From: JAVBMP01 sp031552315
GTDB lineage: Bacteria > Desulfobacterota > Desulfovibrionia > Desulfovibrionales > Desulfovibrionaceae
DNA: 64,000 bases
Direction of reading: 5' to 3'
NCBI GenBank assembly: GCA_031552315.1
Contig: JAVBMP010000072.1
Coordinates: 11,515-75,514, forward strand
Position numbers and translations under genes: made by a program. The notes beneath the pieces were generated by a model. It saw nothing but the letters and a program-made list of their open reading frames with translations. It had not been told where the DNA came from and did not search any database. Shown piece after piece: positions 34,816-42,999 of the stretch (its first letter is position 1; each line of letters opens with the position of its first letter).

Positions 34816-36438
34816 ATGCTGGAACTTATCGCTTTTTTGGCCGGGGCCGGGGTTATGGTGCTGGAAATGGTCGGGGCAAGGCTTATGGCCCCGTATCTTG
34901 GATCTTCCATTCTGGTATGGACAGCCCTTATCGGCGTTGTGCTGGCAAGCCTTTCATTGGGTTACTGGCTTGGGGGCAAGGCGGCGGACAGGCAGCCCAG
35001 CCGCCGCAAGCTTGGCCTGTTGCTGTTTTGCGCCGCTTCCACCGTGCTTTTGATTGGCCTTGGGCACCGGGCCGTGCTGGGTCTTGTGGGTTCATACGGC
35101 CTTTCCTTGCAGGTTGCGGCCCTTGTGGGCGCCGGGGCGCTTTTTGCGCCGGCTTCCATATTGCTGGGCATGGTTTCTCCCTATATTATCCGCGTGGCTA
35201 TTGAAAGCCGCGGCGTTACGGCGGGACATTCCGGCAGCCTGATAGGCCGCTTTTTCGCCATTTCTTCCCTGGGTTCCATTTTGGGCACTTTTTTGGGCGG
35301 GTATTTCCTTATTTCCTGGCTTGGTTCCGGCATAATCATCTATTTTCTAGCCGCGCTTTTAATGCTTGTCTCTGCCTTGAGCTTCGGCCCGCGCAAGCTG
35401 GGCTGGTTCCTTTTGCCCGTGCTTGGCCTTGCCCTGTGCATGACCCTTGCCCTGCGCGGCCAGGAAGCGCTTGAAAAGCAGGCCCGGGCCGGCAGGGTGG
35501 AACTGGACAGCCGCTACAGCCACATGGAAATTGTTGATGTAAAAGACGCGGACGGCAAGCGGATGCGCTACCTGCTTACCGGCCCGCGCCTTGTGCATTC
35601 CGGCATGGATACGCAAAACCCGGACGCCCTGATGCTGAACTATACCCGCTATTATTCCCTGGCCTGGCATTTGCGCCCCGGGGCGGAAAACATGCTTGTT
35701 CTGGGCGGCGGGGGGTATTCCGTGCCCAAGTACCTTTTGTCCAGCCGCCTGCCGGAAGGCCCCTTCAAGCGGCTGGATGTGGTGGAAATAGACCCCGGCA
35801 TGACGCAAGCCGCCTATGACTATTTTGCCCTGAAGGACGACCCGCGCCTGCATGTGTACCATGAAGACGCCCGCATGTTTTTGAACCGCTTTGCGCAAGA
35901 CGCCGCCAATGGCGCGGATTTGCCGCGTGAAGGGTATGACGTGGTCATGGGCGACGTGTTCGGTTCCGCCTACAGCATCCCCTTTCATGTGGGCACGGTG
36001 GAATGCGCCCGCCTGATCAAAGACAGTTTGAAGCCGGACGGCATTTACATAACCAACATCATTTCCGGGGTGGAAGGTGACGCCGGCAAGCTGTTCCGGG
36101 GTCTTTACGCCTCTGTTTCCGCTGTGTTCCCGGAAGTGCGGGTATTTTTGACCAGTGACACGGCAGATGGCCGCGCCGTGCAAAACATCATGCTGGTGGC
36201 CTTCAAAAACAAACAAACCCTGCCGGAAGCGGCGGAACTGGCCCGTATGCTGAAAGAAGGCAACACCCTTGCGCCCGGCGTGAAGCCGGAATACGCCAAC
36301 GCGGAGGCGGGCATGGCCTTTTTGGCCCTGAAGCAGGAATGGAAAAAGCCCATCCCGCGCGACGTGCCCCCCCTGCATGATGAATTTGCCCCGGTTGAAC
36401 TGTATTCCATGCCCATATTCGCGCATATTTTCAGGTAA
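34816..36438 (+). CDS. Membrane-fused spermidine-synthase-like protein
   Basis: 540 aa. Residues 1-215 hold about six or seven transmembrane helices, with MVLEMVGARLMAPYLGSSI as in the fused-MFS/spermidine synthase family. Residues ~235-500 form a Rossmann domain like SpeE: MLVLGGGGYSVPKYLL, VVEIDPGMTQAAYDYF and VYHEDARMFLNR, then VVMGDVFGSAYSIPFH. The catalytic acids of SpeE are not certain. The membrane fusion suggests a role at the inner membrane; true polyamine synthesis is unproven for this family, and another methyl/aminopropyl transfer is possible. It appears monocistronic. Confidence 0.8.
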   Translation: MLELIAFLAGAGVMVLEMVGARLMAPYLGSSILVWTALIGVVLASLSLGYWLGGKAADRQPSRRKLGLLLFCAASTVLLIGLGHRAVLGLVGSYGLSLQVAALVGAGALFAPASILLGMVSPYIIRVAIESRGVTAGHSGSLIGRFFAISSLGSILGTFLGGYFLISWLGSGIIIYFLAALLMLVSALSFGPRKLGWFLLPVLGLALCMTLALRGQEALEKQARAGRVELDSRYSHMEIVDVKDADGKRMRYLLTGPRLVHSGMDTQNPDALMLNYTRYYSLAWHLRPGAENMLVLGGGGYSVPKYLLSSRLPEGPFKRLDVVEIDPGMTQAAYDYFALKDDPRLHVYHEDARMFLNRFAQDAANGADLPREGYDVVMGDVFGSAYSIPFHVGTVECARLIKDSLKPDGIYITNIISGVEGDAGKLFRGLYASVSAVFPEVRVFLTSDTADGRAVQNIMLVAFKNKQTLPEAAELARMLKEGNTLAPGVKPEYANAEAGMAFLALKQEWKKPIPRDVPPLHDEFAPVELYSMPIFAHIFR

Positions 36439-36596
36439 CGCCGCAAATATTCCAAAACACCCGGGGGCAATGGCCTAATTTCTTTTAAATTGACACAAGC
36501 CGCTTTCTGCCATACCACTAGAAATTAATATGAATTATTGTTGATATGTCGCCATTGGGCCTTTGAAGGTTTATTAAAGATTCATTCCTGGCCCAT

Positions 36597-36672
36597 TAGA
36601 GCAATTTACGATTGAAATGAGTGAATTGCCCGGCAAGAATTTGTTTGCAAACCCTTGCGCGGCAACTATTTA
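36597..36672 (-). repeat. Family B repeat, reverse copy, upstream of FIST gene
   Basis: On the minus strand: GCAAGGGTTTGCAAACAAAT, TTCTTGCCGGGCAATTCAC, TCATTTCAATCGTAAATTGC then TCTA, closely matching 5380-5440. It overlaps the leader of the FIST gene, so it may affect its mRNA. Confidence 0.65.
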
Positions 36673-36691
36673 AAATTTCAGGAGTCTTGCC

Positions 36692-37858
36692 ATGATCACC
36701 ATGCTTACCGCCACTACATTTGAAATTGACGATGCCGCTTCCGCCATTGCGGAAATTGCGTCCCAGCTTGATCTGGGCAATAAAATGCGCAAATATTCCG
36801 CCGGTATTGTTACCTGCTATCAGGAATTTGTTGAAACCGGCGTGCTGAAGGCCATTTGTGAAAGTCTGCCCTTTTCCGTTGTGGGCTGCACAACCATGAG
36901 CAGCGGCACGGCGGATGAGCAAGGGCAAATGCTGCTTAGCCTGGCGGTGCTTACCAGTGACGAGGTGGCCTTTTCCACCGCGCTTTCTGAACCCATGAGC
37001 AAGGAATATATGCCGCAGCTGGAAAGTGTGTACCAGCGCGCCGCCGCCGCCTTGCCGGCGGATGTTGCCACGCCTTCCATGCTTGTCCCTTTTGTGCCGA
37101 TTATAGACTACCTTGGCGGGGATATAGTCATAGAAGCGCTTAACGGCATTTCCGGCGGGCTGCCTATTTTCGGCACCCTACCCAGTGACAACACCACGGA
37201 CTACAGCAAGTCATACACCATTTTCAATGGCGGGCACTACAGCGACGCCATGCCCCTGCTTATGCTTTCCGGCCCGGTAAACCCGCGTTTTTACGTTGTT
37301 TCCATACCAGAAAAAAAGCGCCAGAAGCAGCAGGCCATTATTACCTCGTCTGAAGGCAACATACTGCACAAGGTAAATGACCTGCCCCTGCTGGATTATT
37401 TGGAAACCTTGGGCATAAGCTCCGCAACCGGGGTGGACAGCGTCAAGATTATCCCCTTTGTGGTGGACTACAACGACGGCACCACGCCGGTAGTGCGCGG
37501 CATTTACCGCTTTACGCCGGAAGGCAGCGCCATGTGCGGCGGGCAAATGCCGTGCAATTCCACCCTTTCCATAGGGGCCCTGGAACATGATGACGTAATA
37601 GAAACCTCAAAGGAACTTATAAGCAAGGCCATGGCCACCCCCAATGCCTCTTGCCTGCTGATCTTTTCTTGCATCTGCCGGGGCTGGGCCCTTGGCCTGG
37701 ATGACCTGGCGGAAATGGCGATTGTGCGTGACACCTTGAACGGGGCCATGCCATACATCATGTGCTATTCCGGCGGGGAAATCTGCCCGGTGTACAATGA
37801 AAAGGATGAAAGCTTCAACCGCTTTCACAATTATACATGCATTGTTTGCGCCTTTTAG
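36692..37858 (+). CDS. FIST-domain sensory protein
   Basis: 388 aa; AGGAG seven bases before ATG. FIST-N and FIST-C domains are visible from the pattern FSVVGCTTMSSGTADEQ, NGISGGLPIFGTLPSDN, VRGIYRFTPEGSAMCGGQMP and the C-terminal PYIMCYSGGEICPVYN. FIST modules are predicted small-molecule, perhaps amino-acid, sensors often linked to kinases. Here a hybrid histidine kinase gene follows after 79 bp on the same strand, which points to a sensor-kinase pair. The ligand is unknown. Confidence 0.85.
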   Translation: MITMLTATTFEIDDAASAIAEIASQLDLGNKMRKYSAGIVTCYQEFVETGVLKAICESLPFSVVGCTTMSSGTADEQGQMLLSLAVLTSDEVAFSTALSEPMSKEYMPQLESVYQRAAAALPADVATPSMLVPFVPIIDYLGGDIVIEALNGISGGLPIFGTLPSDNTTDYSKSYTIFNGGHYSDAMPLLMLSGPVNPRFYVVSIPEKKRQKQQAIITSSEGNILHKVNDLPLLDYLETLGISSATGVDSVKIIPFVVDYNDGTTPVVRGIYRFTPEGSAMCGGQMPCNSTLSIGALEHDDVIETSKELISKAMATPNASCLLIFSCICRGWALGLDDLAEMAIVRDTLNGAMPYIMCYSGGEICPVYNEKDESFNRFHNYTCIVCAF

Positions 37859-37937
37859 AGTTTACGCTTGAAATGCCCTGTGTATTCCTAAAAAGTTTAA
37901 AAGCGTACAGTCAGCTTGCCCTGACAGGTAATTTGTT

Positions 37938-40082
37938 ATGACGGATGAAAGCATAAGCCCGGAACAGCAGTCCCAGGAAGCGGAACTTGCCCAGTTGCGG
38001 CTTGAAGTAAAAAAGCTGAACAGGCAGTTGCGTCACTCTCAGGAGATGATGGAAAGAAATAAAAACGCCGAGCTTGCCAAAAGCAATATGAACGCGGCCC
38101 TGGCAGCAGAAAACAAGCGGCAGGAAAAGCACCTGCGCCTTCTGCTGGAAAACAGCCCCGACATCATCATAATGCTGGAACAGGACGGGCGCATAGCCTA
38201 TTGCACCGATGCCTTTTTGAAGGTCGCCGGCATTCAGAACTTCGGGCTTATAAACGGCCGCCAGTACAAGGAAGTTTTTGAACGTATTTTCCCGTCCGGG
38301 CTGCAAAACAGCATTCATGAAATGCTTGTGGCCGCCACGCAAGAAAAGCGCACCACGGTTATTGACAAGGCCGCGCCCATAGGCCGCCAGGGTGAAACCC
38401 GCAACTACACCATAACAGTAACCCCCATGCTGGATGAAGATGGCGCGCAGGACGGCGCCATTGCCATTTTTCATGACCTGACGGAAATTGTGCGGGCCAA
38501 AGAGGTGGCGGAACGCGCCAGCACCGCCAAATCGGACTTTTTGGCGAACATGTCGCATGAAATGCGCACCCCCATGAATGCCATAATAGGCATGACCAGC
38601 ATTGCCCAAAGCAGCCATGACATTGAAAAAAAGAACTATTGCCTGGGCAAGATAGAAGAAGCTTCCACCCACCTGCTCGGCGTTATCAACGATATTTTGG
38701 ATATGTCCAAAATAGAGGCCAACAAGTTTGAACTTTCCGAATACGAATTCAATTTTGAAAAAATGCTGCGCAAGGTGTCCAGTGTGCTGGCCTTCCGCCT
38801 GGATGAAAAAAAGCAGGTCTTCAACGTACTGCTGGACAGCGACATCCCGCCCCAGCTTATAGCGGATGAACAGCGCCTTGCCCAGGTGGTTACCAACCTG
38901 CTTGCCAACGCGGTAAAATTTACGCCGGAACAGGGCAAAATTACCCTGGCCGCCAAACTGCTGAAGGAAGAAGACGGCCTTTGCACCCTGCGGCTTGAAG
39001 TGCAAGATTCCGGCATTGGCATTGCCAAAGAACAGCAAGAAAAGCTGTTCCGTTCCTTTGAACAGGCGGACGGCGGCATTTCACGCAAATTCGGCGGCAC
39101 CGGGCTTGGGCTGGCTATTTCCAAAAGCATAGTGGAAATGATGGGCGGCACAATTTGGGTGGAATCTGAACCCGGGCAGGGTTCAACCTTTATCTTCACC
39201 ATACAGGCCAAAACCGGCAGCGAGCAGGAACCGCCCTCTCTGGCCCTGAACACCGGCGGGGAACAATTGCGCGTGCTTGCGGTGGATGATGAGCCGGAAG
39301 TGCGGGAATTTTTTCAGCACACGGCCCAGCATTTCGGCTGGCAATGCGTTGTGGCCGCCAGCGGGGAAGAGGCGGAAGAACTTATCCTTAGCGGCAACTG
39401 CCAATCTTTCCACATTATTTTCATAGACTTCCGCATGCCGGGCATGACCGGGGTGGAACTGGCAAGGCGCATCAGAGAAAATTGCGGCTACCCCGTGCTG
39501 ATTATAATGATTTCCGCCATGGAATGGGCCAGCATTCAAGACCAGGCCAATGAGGCGGGGGTGGACAAATTTTTGCCCAAACCCCTGTTTATGTCCTCTG
39601 TAAGCGAATGCCTGAACAACTACCTTGGCCTGGAAGAAAATTGCGAAAAACCCGACAGCAAGGCGGAAAACCTTACAGGGCGCTTCAACGGCAAAACCAT
39701 TCTGCTGGCGGAAGATGTGGCAATTAACCGGGAAATTGTAATCGACCTGCTTGAACCCACCGGACTGAATATTATCTGCGCGGAAAACGGCGAAGAGGCA
39801 GTGCGCGTGTTCGCCGCAAACCCGTCCATTTTTGACATGATTTTTATGGACTTGCAAATGCCGGAAAAAGATGGCTATGAAGCCACACAGGAAATTCGCG
39901 CCATGGGTAACCCGTGGGCCGGGCAAGTGCCCATTGTGGCCATGACCGCCAACGTGTTCCGCGAAGATATAGAAAAATGCCTTAAATATGGCATGAATGA
40001 CCACGTTGGCAAACCACTCAGCCTTGACGCGGTAATTGAAAAACTGGACAAATACGTGGGCAAGGGCCGCCCGGCCCTGTAA
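37938..40082 (+). CDS. Hybrid sensor histidine kinase (PAS-HisKA-HATPase-REC-REC)
   Basis: 714 aa without a transmembrane segment. Order: N-terminal coiled coil (~10-65), PAS (~68-185), HisKA with phospho-acceptor H207 in NMSHEMRTPMNAIIG, HATPase with N-box NLLANAVKFT, DSGIGIAK and GGTGLGLAIS, then two receivers: VDDEPEVREF...IIFIDFRMPGMTG and LLAEDVAINREI...IFMDLQMPEKDG. This is a cytoplasmic kinase that probably takes its signal from the FIST protein encoded upstream. There is no output domain and no HPt, so phosphate must move to a separate phosphotransfer protein. Confidence 0.92.
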   Translation: MTDESISPEQQSQEAELAQLRLEVKKLNRQLRHSQEMMERNKNAELAKSNMNAALAAENKRQEKHLRLLLENSPDIIIMLEQDGRIAYCTDAFLKVAGIQNFGLINGRQYKEVFERIFPSGLQNSIHEMLVAATQEKRTTVIDKAAPIGRQGETRNYTITVTPMLDEDGAQDGAIAIFHDLTEIVRAKEVAERASTAKSDFLANMSHEMRTPMNAIIGMTSIAQSSHDIEKKNYCLGKIEEASTHLLGVINDILDMSKIEANKFELSEYEFNFEKMLRKVSSVLAFRLDEKKQVFNVLLDSDIPPQLIADEQRLAQVVTNLLANAVKFTPEQGKITLAAKLLKEEDGLCTLRLEVQDSGIGIAKEQQEKLFRSFEQADGGISRKFGGTGLGLAISKSIVEMMGGTIWVESEPGQGSTFIFTIQAKTGSEQEPPSLALNTGGEQLRVLAVDDEPEVREFFQHTAQHFGWQCVVAASGEEAEELILSGNCQSFHIIFIDFRMPGMTGVELARRIRENCGYPVLIIMISAMEWASIQDQANEAGVDKFLPKPLFMSSVSECLNNYLGLEENCEKPDSKAENLTGRFNGKTILLAEDVAINREIVIDLLEPTGLNIICAENGEEAVRVFAANPSIFDMIFMDLQMPEKDGYEATQEIRAMGNPWAGQVPIVAMTANVFREDIEKCLKYGMNDHVGKPLSLDAVIEKLDKYVGKGRPAL

Positions 40083-40108
40083 GAGGCAATAGCCTCAAGC
40101 AGCAAGAA

Positions 40109-40176
40109 TGCCTCCGGCGGCCAGGGGCTCCGCCCCTGAACCCCGCGCGGGGAGTTGAACTCCCCGCGACCCCTCG
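40109..40176. repeat. Family C repeat after the hybrid kinase gene
   Basis: ATGCCTCCGGCGGCCAGGGG, AGGGGCTCCGCCCCT and the CGCGGGGAGTTGAACTCCCC hairpin, ending CGCGACCCCTCG. A near-identical copy lies in reverse at 53653-53709. Confidence 0.75.
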
Positions 40177-40191
40177 ACAGCTTTTATTTTT

Positions 40192-40222
40192 TCAACAAGG
40201 CTTTGAAGACAAATCCTTGTTG
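40192..40222 (+). repeat. Family B core hairpin
   Basis: CAACAAGGCTTTGAAGACAA then ATCCTTGTTG: the core stem of family B with compensating ends. Confidence 0.6.
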
Positions 40223-40228
40223 AAAATT

Positions 40229-40296
40229 GCTACGCAATATGCCATGGGCGTCCTGAATCCGCACGGATTCAGGACGCCCATGGCATATTGCGTAGC
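40229..40296. terminator. Perfect 33-bp inverted repeat with 2-nt loop
   Basis: The left arm 40229-40261 (starts GCTACGCAATATGCC) and right arm 40264-40296 are exact complements, separated only by CA. It lies between the convergent kinase and chemoreceptor genes. There is no T-run directly after either arm. It may terminate both genes, or be a young duplication or assembly artefact. Confidence 0.6.
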
Positions 40297-40350
40297 GGGG
40301 TTTCCAAAGGGCCCCATTGTCTGGCGGCCCCTTTGGCCGCCGGAGGCATT
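40297..40350. repeat. Family C module (second copy of the 29330 type)
   Basis: GGGGTTTCCAAAGGGCCCCA, TTGTCTGGCGGCCCCTTTGG and CCGCCGGAGGCATT; almost the same as 29330-29385 after lon. Confidence 0.7.
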
Positions 40351-40361
40351 CTTCTTCAACA

Positions 40362-42707
40362 TTAACTGCTTTGCACGGCCCGGCGCAGCTGGTGCGACAT
40401 TTCCGCCAGTTTGCGGGCGGTATTTCCGTTTTCGCTGGTGCGTTCTTTGGCTTCTGCGGAAAGGCGTGTAACCTCGTGAATATTAGAGGTTATCATTTCG
40501 CTGGTGCTGGATTGTTCTTCCGCCGCGGTGGCTATGGATGTAATCTGGTCGGATGTTTCCTGCACCAGCCCGACAATTTCCACCAGATTTTTTTCTGATG
40601 AAACGGCAAGGTTGGCGGCATTTTCCACCGCGCCTGCCACTTTGTTCATTTCCGCTATGTTGGTGGACGCGCCTTTTTGGATGTTGCCGATGGCCTTGTG
40701 CACTTCTTGTGTGGCGTTCATGGTTTTTTCTGCCAGTTTCCGCACTTCATCGGCCACCACGGCAAAGCCTCGCCCGGCGTCCCCGGCGCGGGCCGCTTCA
40801 ATGGCGGCGTTCAGGGCCAGCAGGTTGGTTTGGTCGGCTATGTCGGAAATTACGTTCATGATGTTGCCGATGTCTTCGGCCTGAGAACCCAGCACGCCCA
40901 TGCTGCCTTGCAGGGCGGAGGCCATTTCTTTTACCGTGCTTATGGCGCGGGTGGCTTCCTGCATTACCTGTTCACCGCCGTGCGCCTGCCGCTGGGTGCT
41001 TGCGGCCTGTTCCGAAGCTGTGGATGCGCTTTTGGCAATTTGCATGATGGTGGCATTCATTTCCTGCATGGAATTTAGGGTGGCATTCATCAGCAGGTAT
41101 TGCCGTTCCGCCCCCTGGGCGATGGAACTGGCCTGATTTTCCAGCTCGTCCGAACAATAGGAAACATTTTCTGAAATGCCGGTTACGGCCATGTTTACGG
41201 CTTTTGTCTGTTCAAGGTGTTCCGTAATGGCTTCTTGTTGCTTAACCATGGATGTGACGTTCATAAACACTTGCAAATAGCCAAGTTTGTTGCCGTTAAG
41301 GTCATTTACCACGTCACCCAGGGCGCGCACCATTTTTTCACCCGTGGGCGTGTTGATGGTGAATACCCCGGAAATAGCGCTTTTGCCGCTTTGCATTACA
41401 TCTTGAAGCGGGCATTTTTCCCCGCCGTATTCAGAAATTCTCAGTACGGAATTGATATGCTTGCCGTAAAGTTCTTCCGGCTGTTTTACCCCGGCGCAGC
41501 CGCACAGGCTGGAGTTGGCAAGTATTATTTTGTAGTTGTCGTCCACAACAAAAACCGGGTCCGGTATGGCGTTCACCATGTTTTTAAAGCCCTGAATATC
41601 AAAGAGCATGGTTTGCACTTTATCCATAAGCCGGTTTATCTGGCGGGAAAGGTCGGCTACTTCGTCGCCCTTCGCGGTATCAAGGCGGTAGGAAAGTTCC
41701 GCCTTGTCGTCAACCACATCGCTTATCAGGCCGGAAATTTTGCGCATGGGGCGGCTTACCATTCTGGTAAGGGCAAATATGCCTATGGCGACCATGATGA
41801 CGGAAATGATTATGCCCACCATAATAATGCGGCCCATGATGCTTTGCATGGAATTATTTATGGTTTCTACCCCCACGCCGATAAAGAGCATGCCGGAAAT
41901 CTTGTTGTCCGCGTCGCGCAACGGGCTATAAATGGCCTTGTAGGGCTTGTTCAGCAGGGTTACGGTATCAAAAAATTCTTCACCGCGCTGGAGTACGGTT
42001 TCCAGAATGGCGGGGTTTTCCGTTTTGGTGTGCACAAAGCGTTTGCCGTCCGCGCCCACCAAAGTGGTGGAAGCGCGTTCATTGCCGCGGAAAAAGGTGA
42101 CCTGCGCGTTGCCGAAGTCTTTTTGCAGGGCGTCAACCACCGTGTTGCTGTCCAGCCGTATGCCGATTGTCAGCACGGCAACGCGGTTGCCGTTGTAAAA
42201 TATGGGGGCGCCGCCGCGCAGGGCGAAAAAGCATTCCCGCCCGCCTTCAAGGCCAATGGTCATAATTTTTTCACTTCTGCCGTCCGCCGTGCGGCTGCCC
42301 GCAATGGCGTTGCGCACGTTTATCTGCCCGGTGACGGAATCATCCTTAAGGTCTGAATGCGAACGCATAATGACCTTGCCGTTGGCGTCTGAAAGGGTAA
42401 CCATTTCAATAAAGCTGGAATTTTGAATATCCATGACAATTTTTTTAATGGTTTCCCGGTCATTTTCCGCAATGGCCTGCGCGAAGTCTTCCCGGTATAT
42501 GGCCTGATTCAAAAGCCCTTTGATGCCGTCAGAATAGATGCGCAACTGGCTGTTGGAAGAACTGATGTGCCCGTGCAAGGATTCCTGCGCCAAGCTGTTT
42601 ACCAGTTTGCCCACGTCCATCCGCACGAAAAAAATCAGGGCCACAACAGTAATCACAATGGATAAAAGCAGCAAGAGGCCTGTTTTGAATGAAATTTTTC
42701 TATGCAT
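40362..42707 (-). CDS. Methyl-accepting chemotaxis protein (Cache-HAMP-PAS-MA)
   Basis: 781 aa; AAGGTG nine bases before the ATG. TM1 (~9-29), a periplasmic Cache-like sensor (~35-285), TM2 (~290-315), HAMP, a cytoplasmic PAS (~385-490) with FVVDDNYKIILANSS, and the MA signalling domain with the invariant tip NLLALNAAIEAARAGDAGRG and EVRKLAEKT. It senses a periplasmic ligand, and possibly redox or a small molecule through PAS (GCAGVK has paired Cys), and signals to CheA/CheW. No che genes are in the window. The C-terminus lacks a CheR-tethering pentapeptide. Confidence 0.93.
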   Translation of the reverse strand: MHRKISFKTGLLLLLSIVITVVALIFFVRMDVGKLVNSLAQESLHGHISSSNSQLRIYSDGIKGLLNQAIYREDFAQAIAENDRETIKKIVMDIQNSSFIEMVTLSDANGKVIMRSHSDLKDDSVTGQINVRNAIAGSRTADGRSEKIMTIGLEGGRECFFALRGGAPIFYNGNRVAVLTIGIRLDSNTVVDALQKDFGNAQVTFFRGNERASTTLVGADGKRFVHTKTENPAILETVLQRGEEFFDTVTLLNKPYKAIYSPLRDADNKISGMLFIGVGVETINNSMQSIMGRIIMVGIIISVIMVAIGIFALTRMVSRPMRKISGLISDVVDDKAELSYRLDTAKGDEVADLSRQINRLMDKVQTMLFDIQGFKNMVNAIPDPVFVVDDNYKIILANSSLCGCAGVKQPEELYGKHINSVLRISEYGGEKCPLQDVMQSGKSAISGVFTINTPTGEKMVRALGDVVNDLNGNKLGYLQVFMNVTSMVKQQEAITEHLEQTKAVNMAVTGISENVSYCSDELENQASSIAQGAERQYLLMNATLNSMQEMNATIMQIAKSASTASEQAASTQRQAHGGEQVMQEATRAISTVKEMASALQGSMGVLGSQAEDIGNIMNVISDIADQTNLLALNAAIEAARAGDAGRGFAVVADEVRKLAEKTMNATQEVHKAIGNIQKGASTNIAEMNKVAGAVENAANLAVSSEKNLVEIVGLVQETSDQITSIATAAEEQSSTSEMITSNIHEVTRLSAEAKERTSENGNTARKLAEMSHQLRRAVQSS

Positions 42708-42839
42708 AATGGCACACCTTAATTAAGATATACATAAAGATAACGTTAAAATAGCGCATCTTCAGTATACAGTTTTTTTTTAAGCGGGCAATAAAAATGT
42801 TTAAAACAGGCATGTTTGATGAATATGCTATTATTACAG

Positions 42840-42930
42840 GTTGTTATGCCGTATAGTTCCGTAAGGCATAACAACAAGCCAAAAGTTCCCCATTCCGGTT
42901 ACGCCGCGCAGGCGGGCCGAAATGGGGAAC
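42840..42930. other. Two hairpins beside the hydrogenase gene end
   Basis: GTTGTTATGCC/GGCATAACAAC (42840-42874, 13-nt loop) and GTTCCCCATT/AATGGGGAAC (42885-42930, 26-nt loop holding smaller stems). They lie past the hydrogenase stop codon (43000) and upstream of the chemoreceptor gene. They could terminate the hydrogenase transcript. Confidence 0.55.
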
Positions 42931-42999
42931 TGGATAATGCGAAAGCGCTATGCGCGGCATTTATAGCCTGTCAAGCTTGCCAGGCAGCCTTATGCGGGG

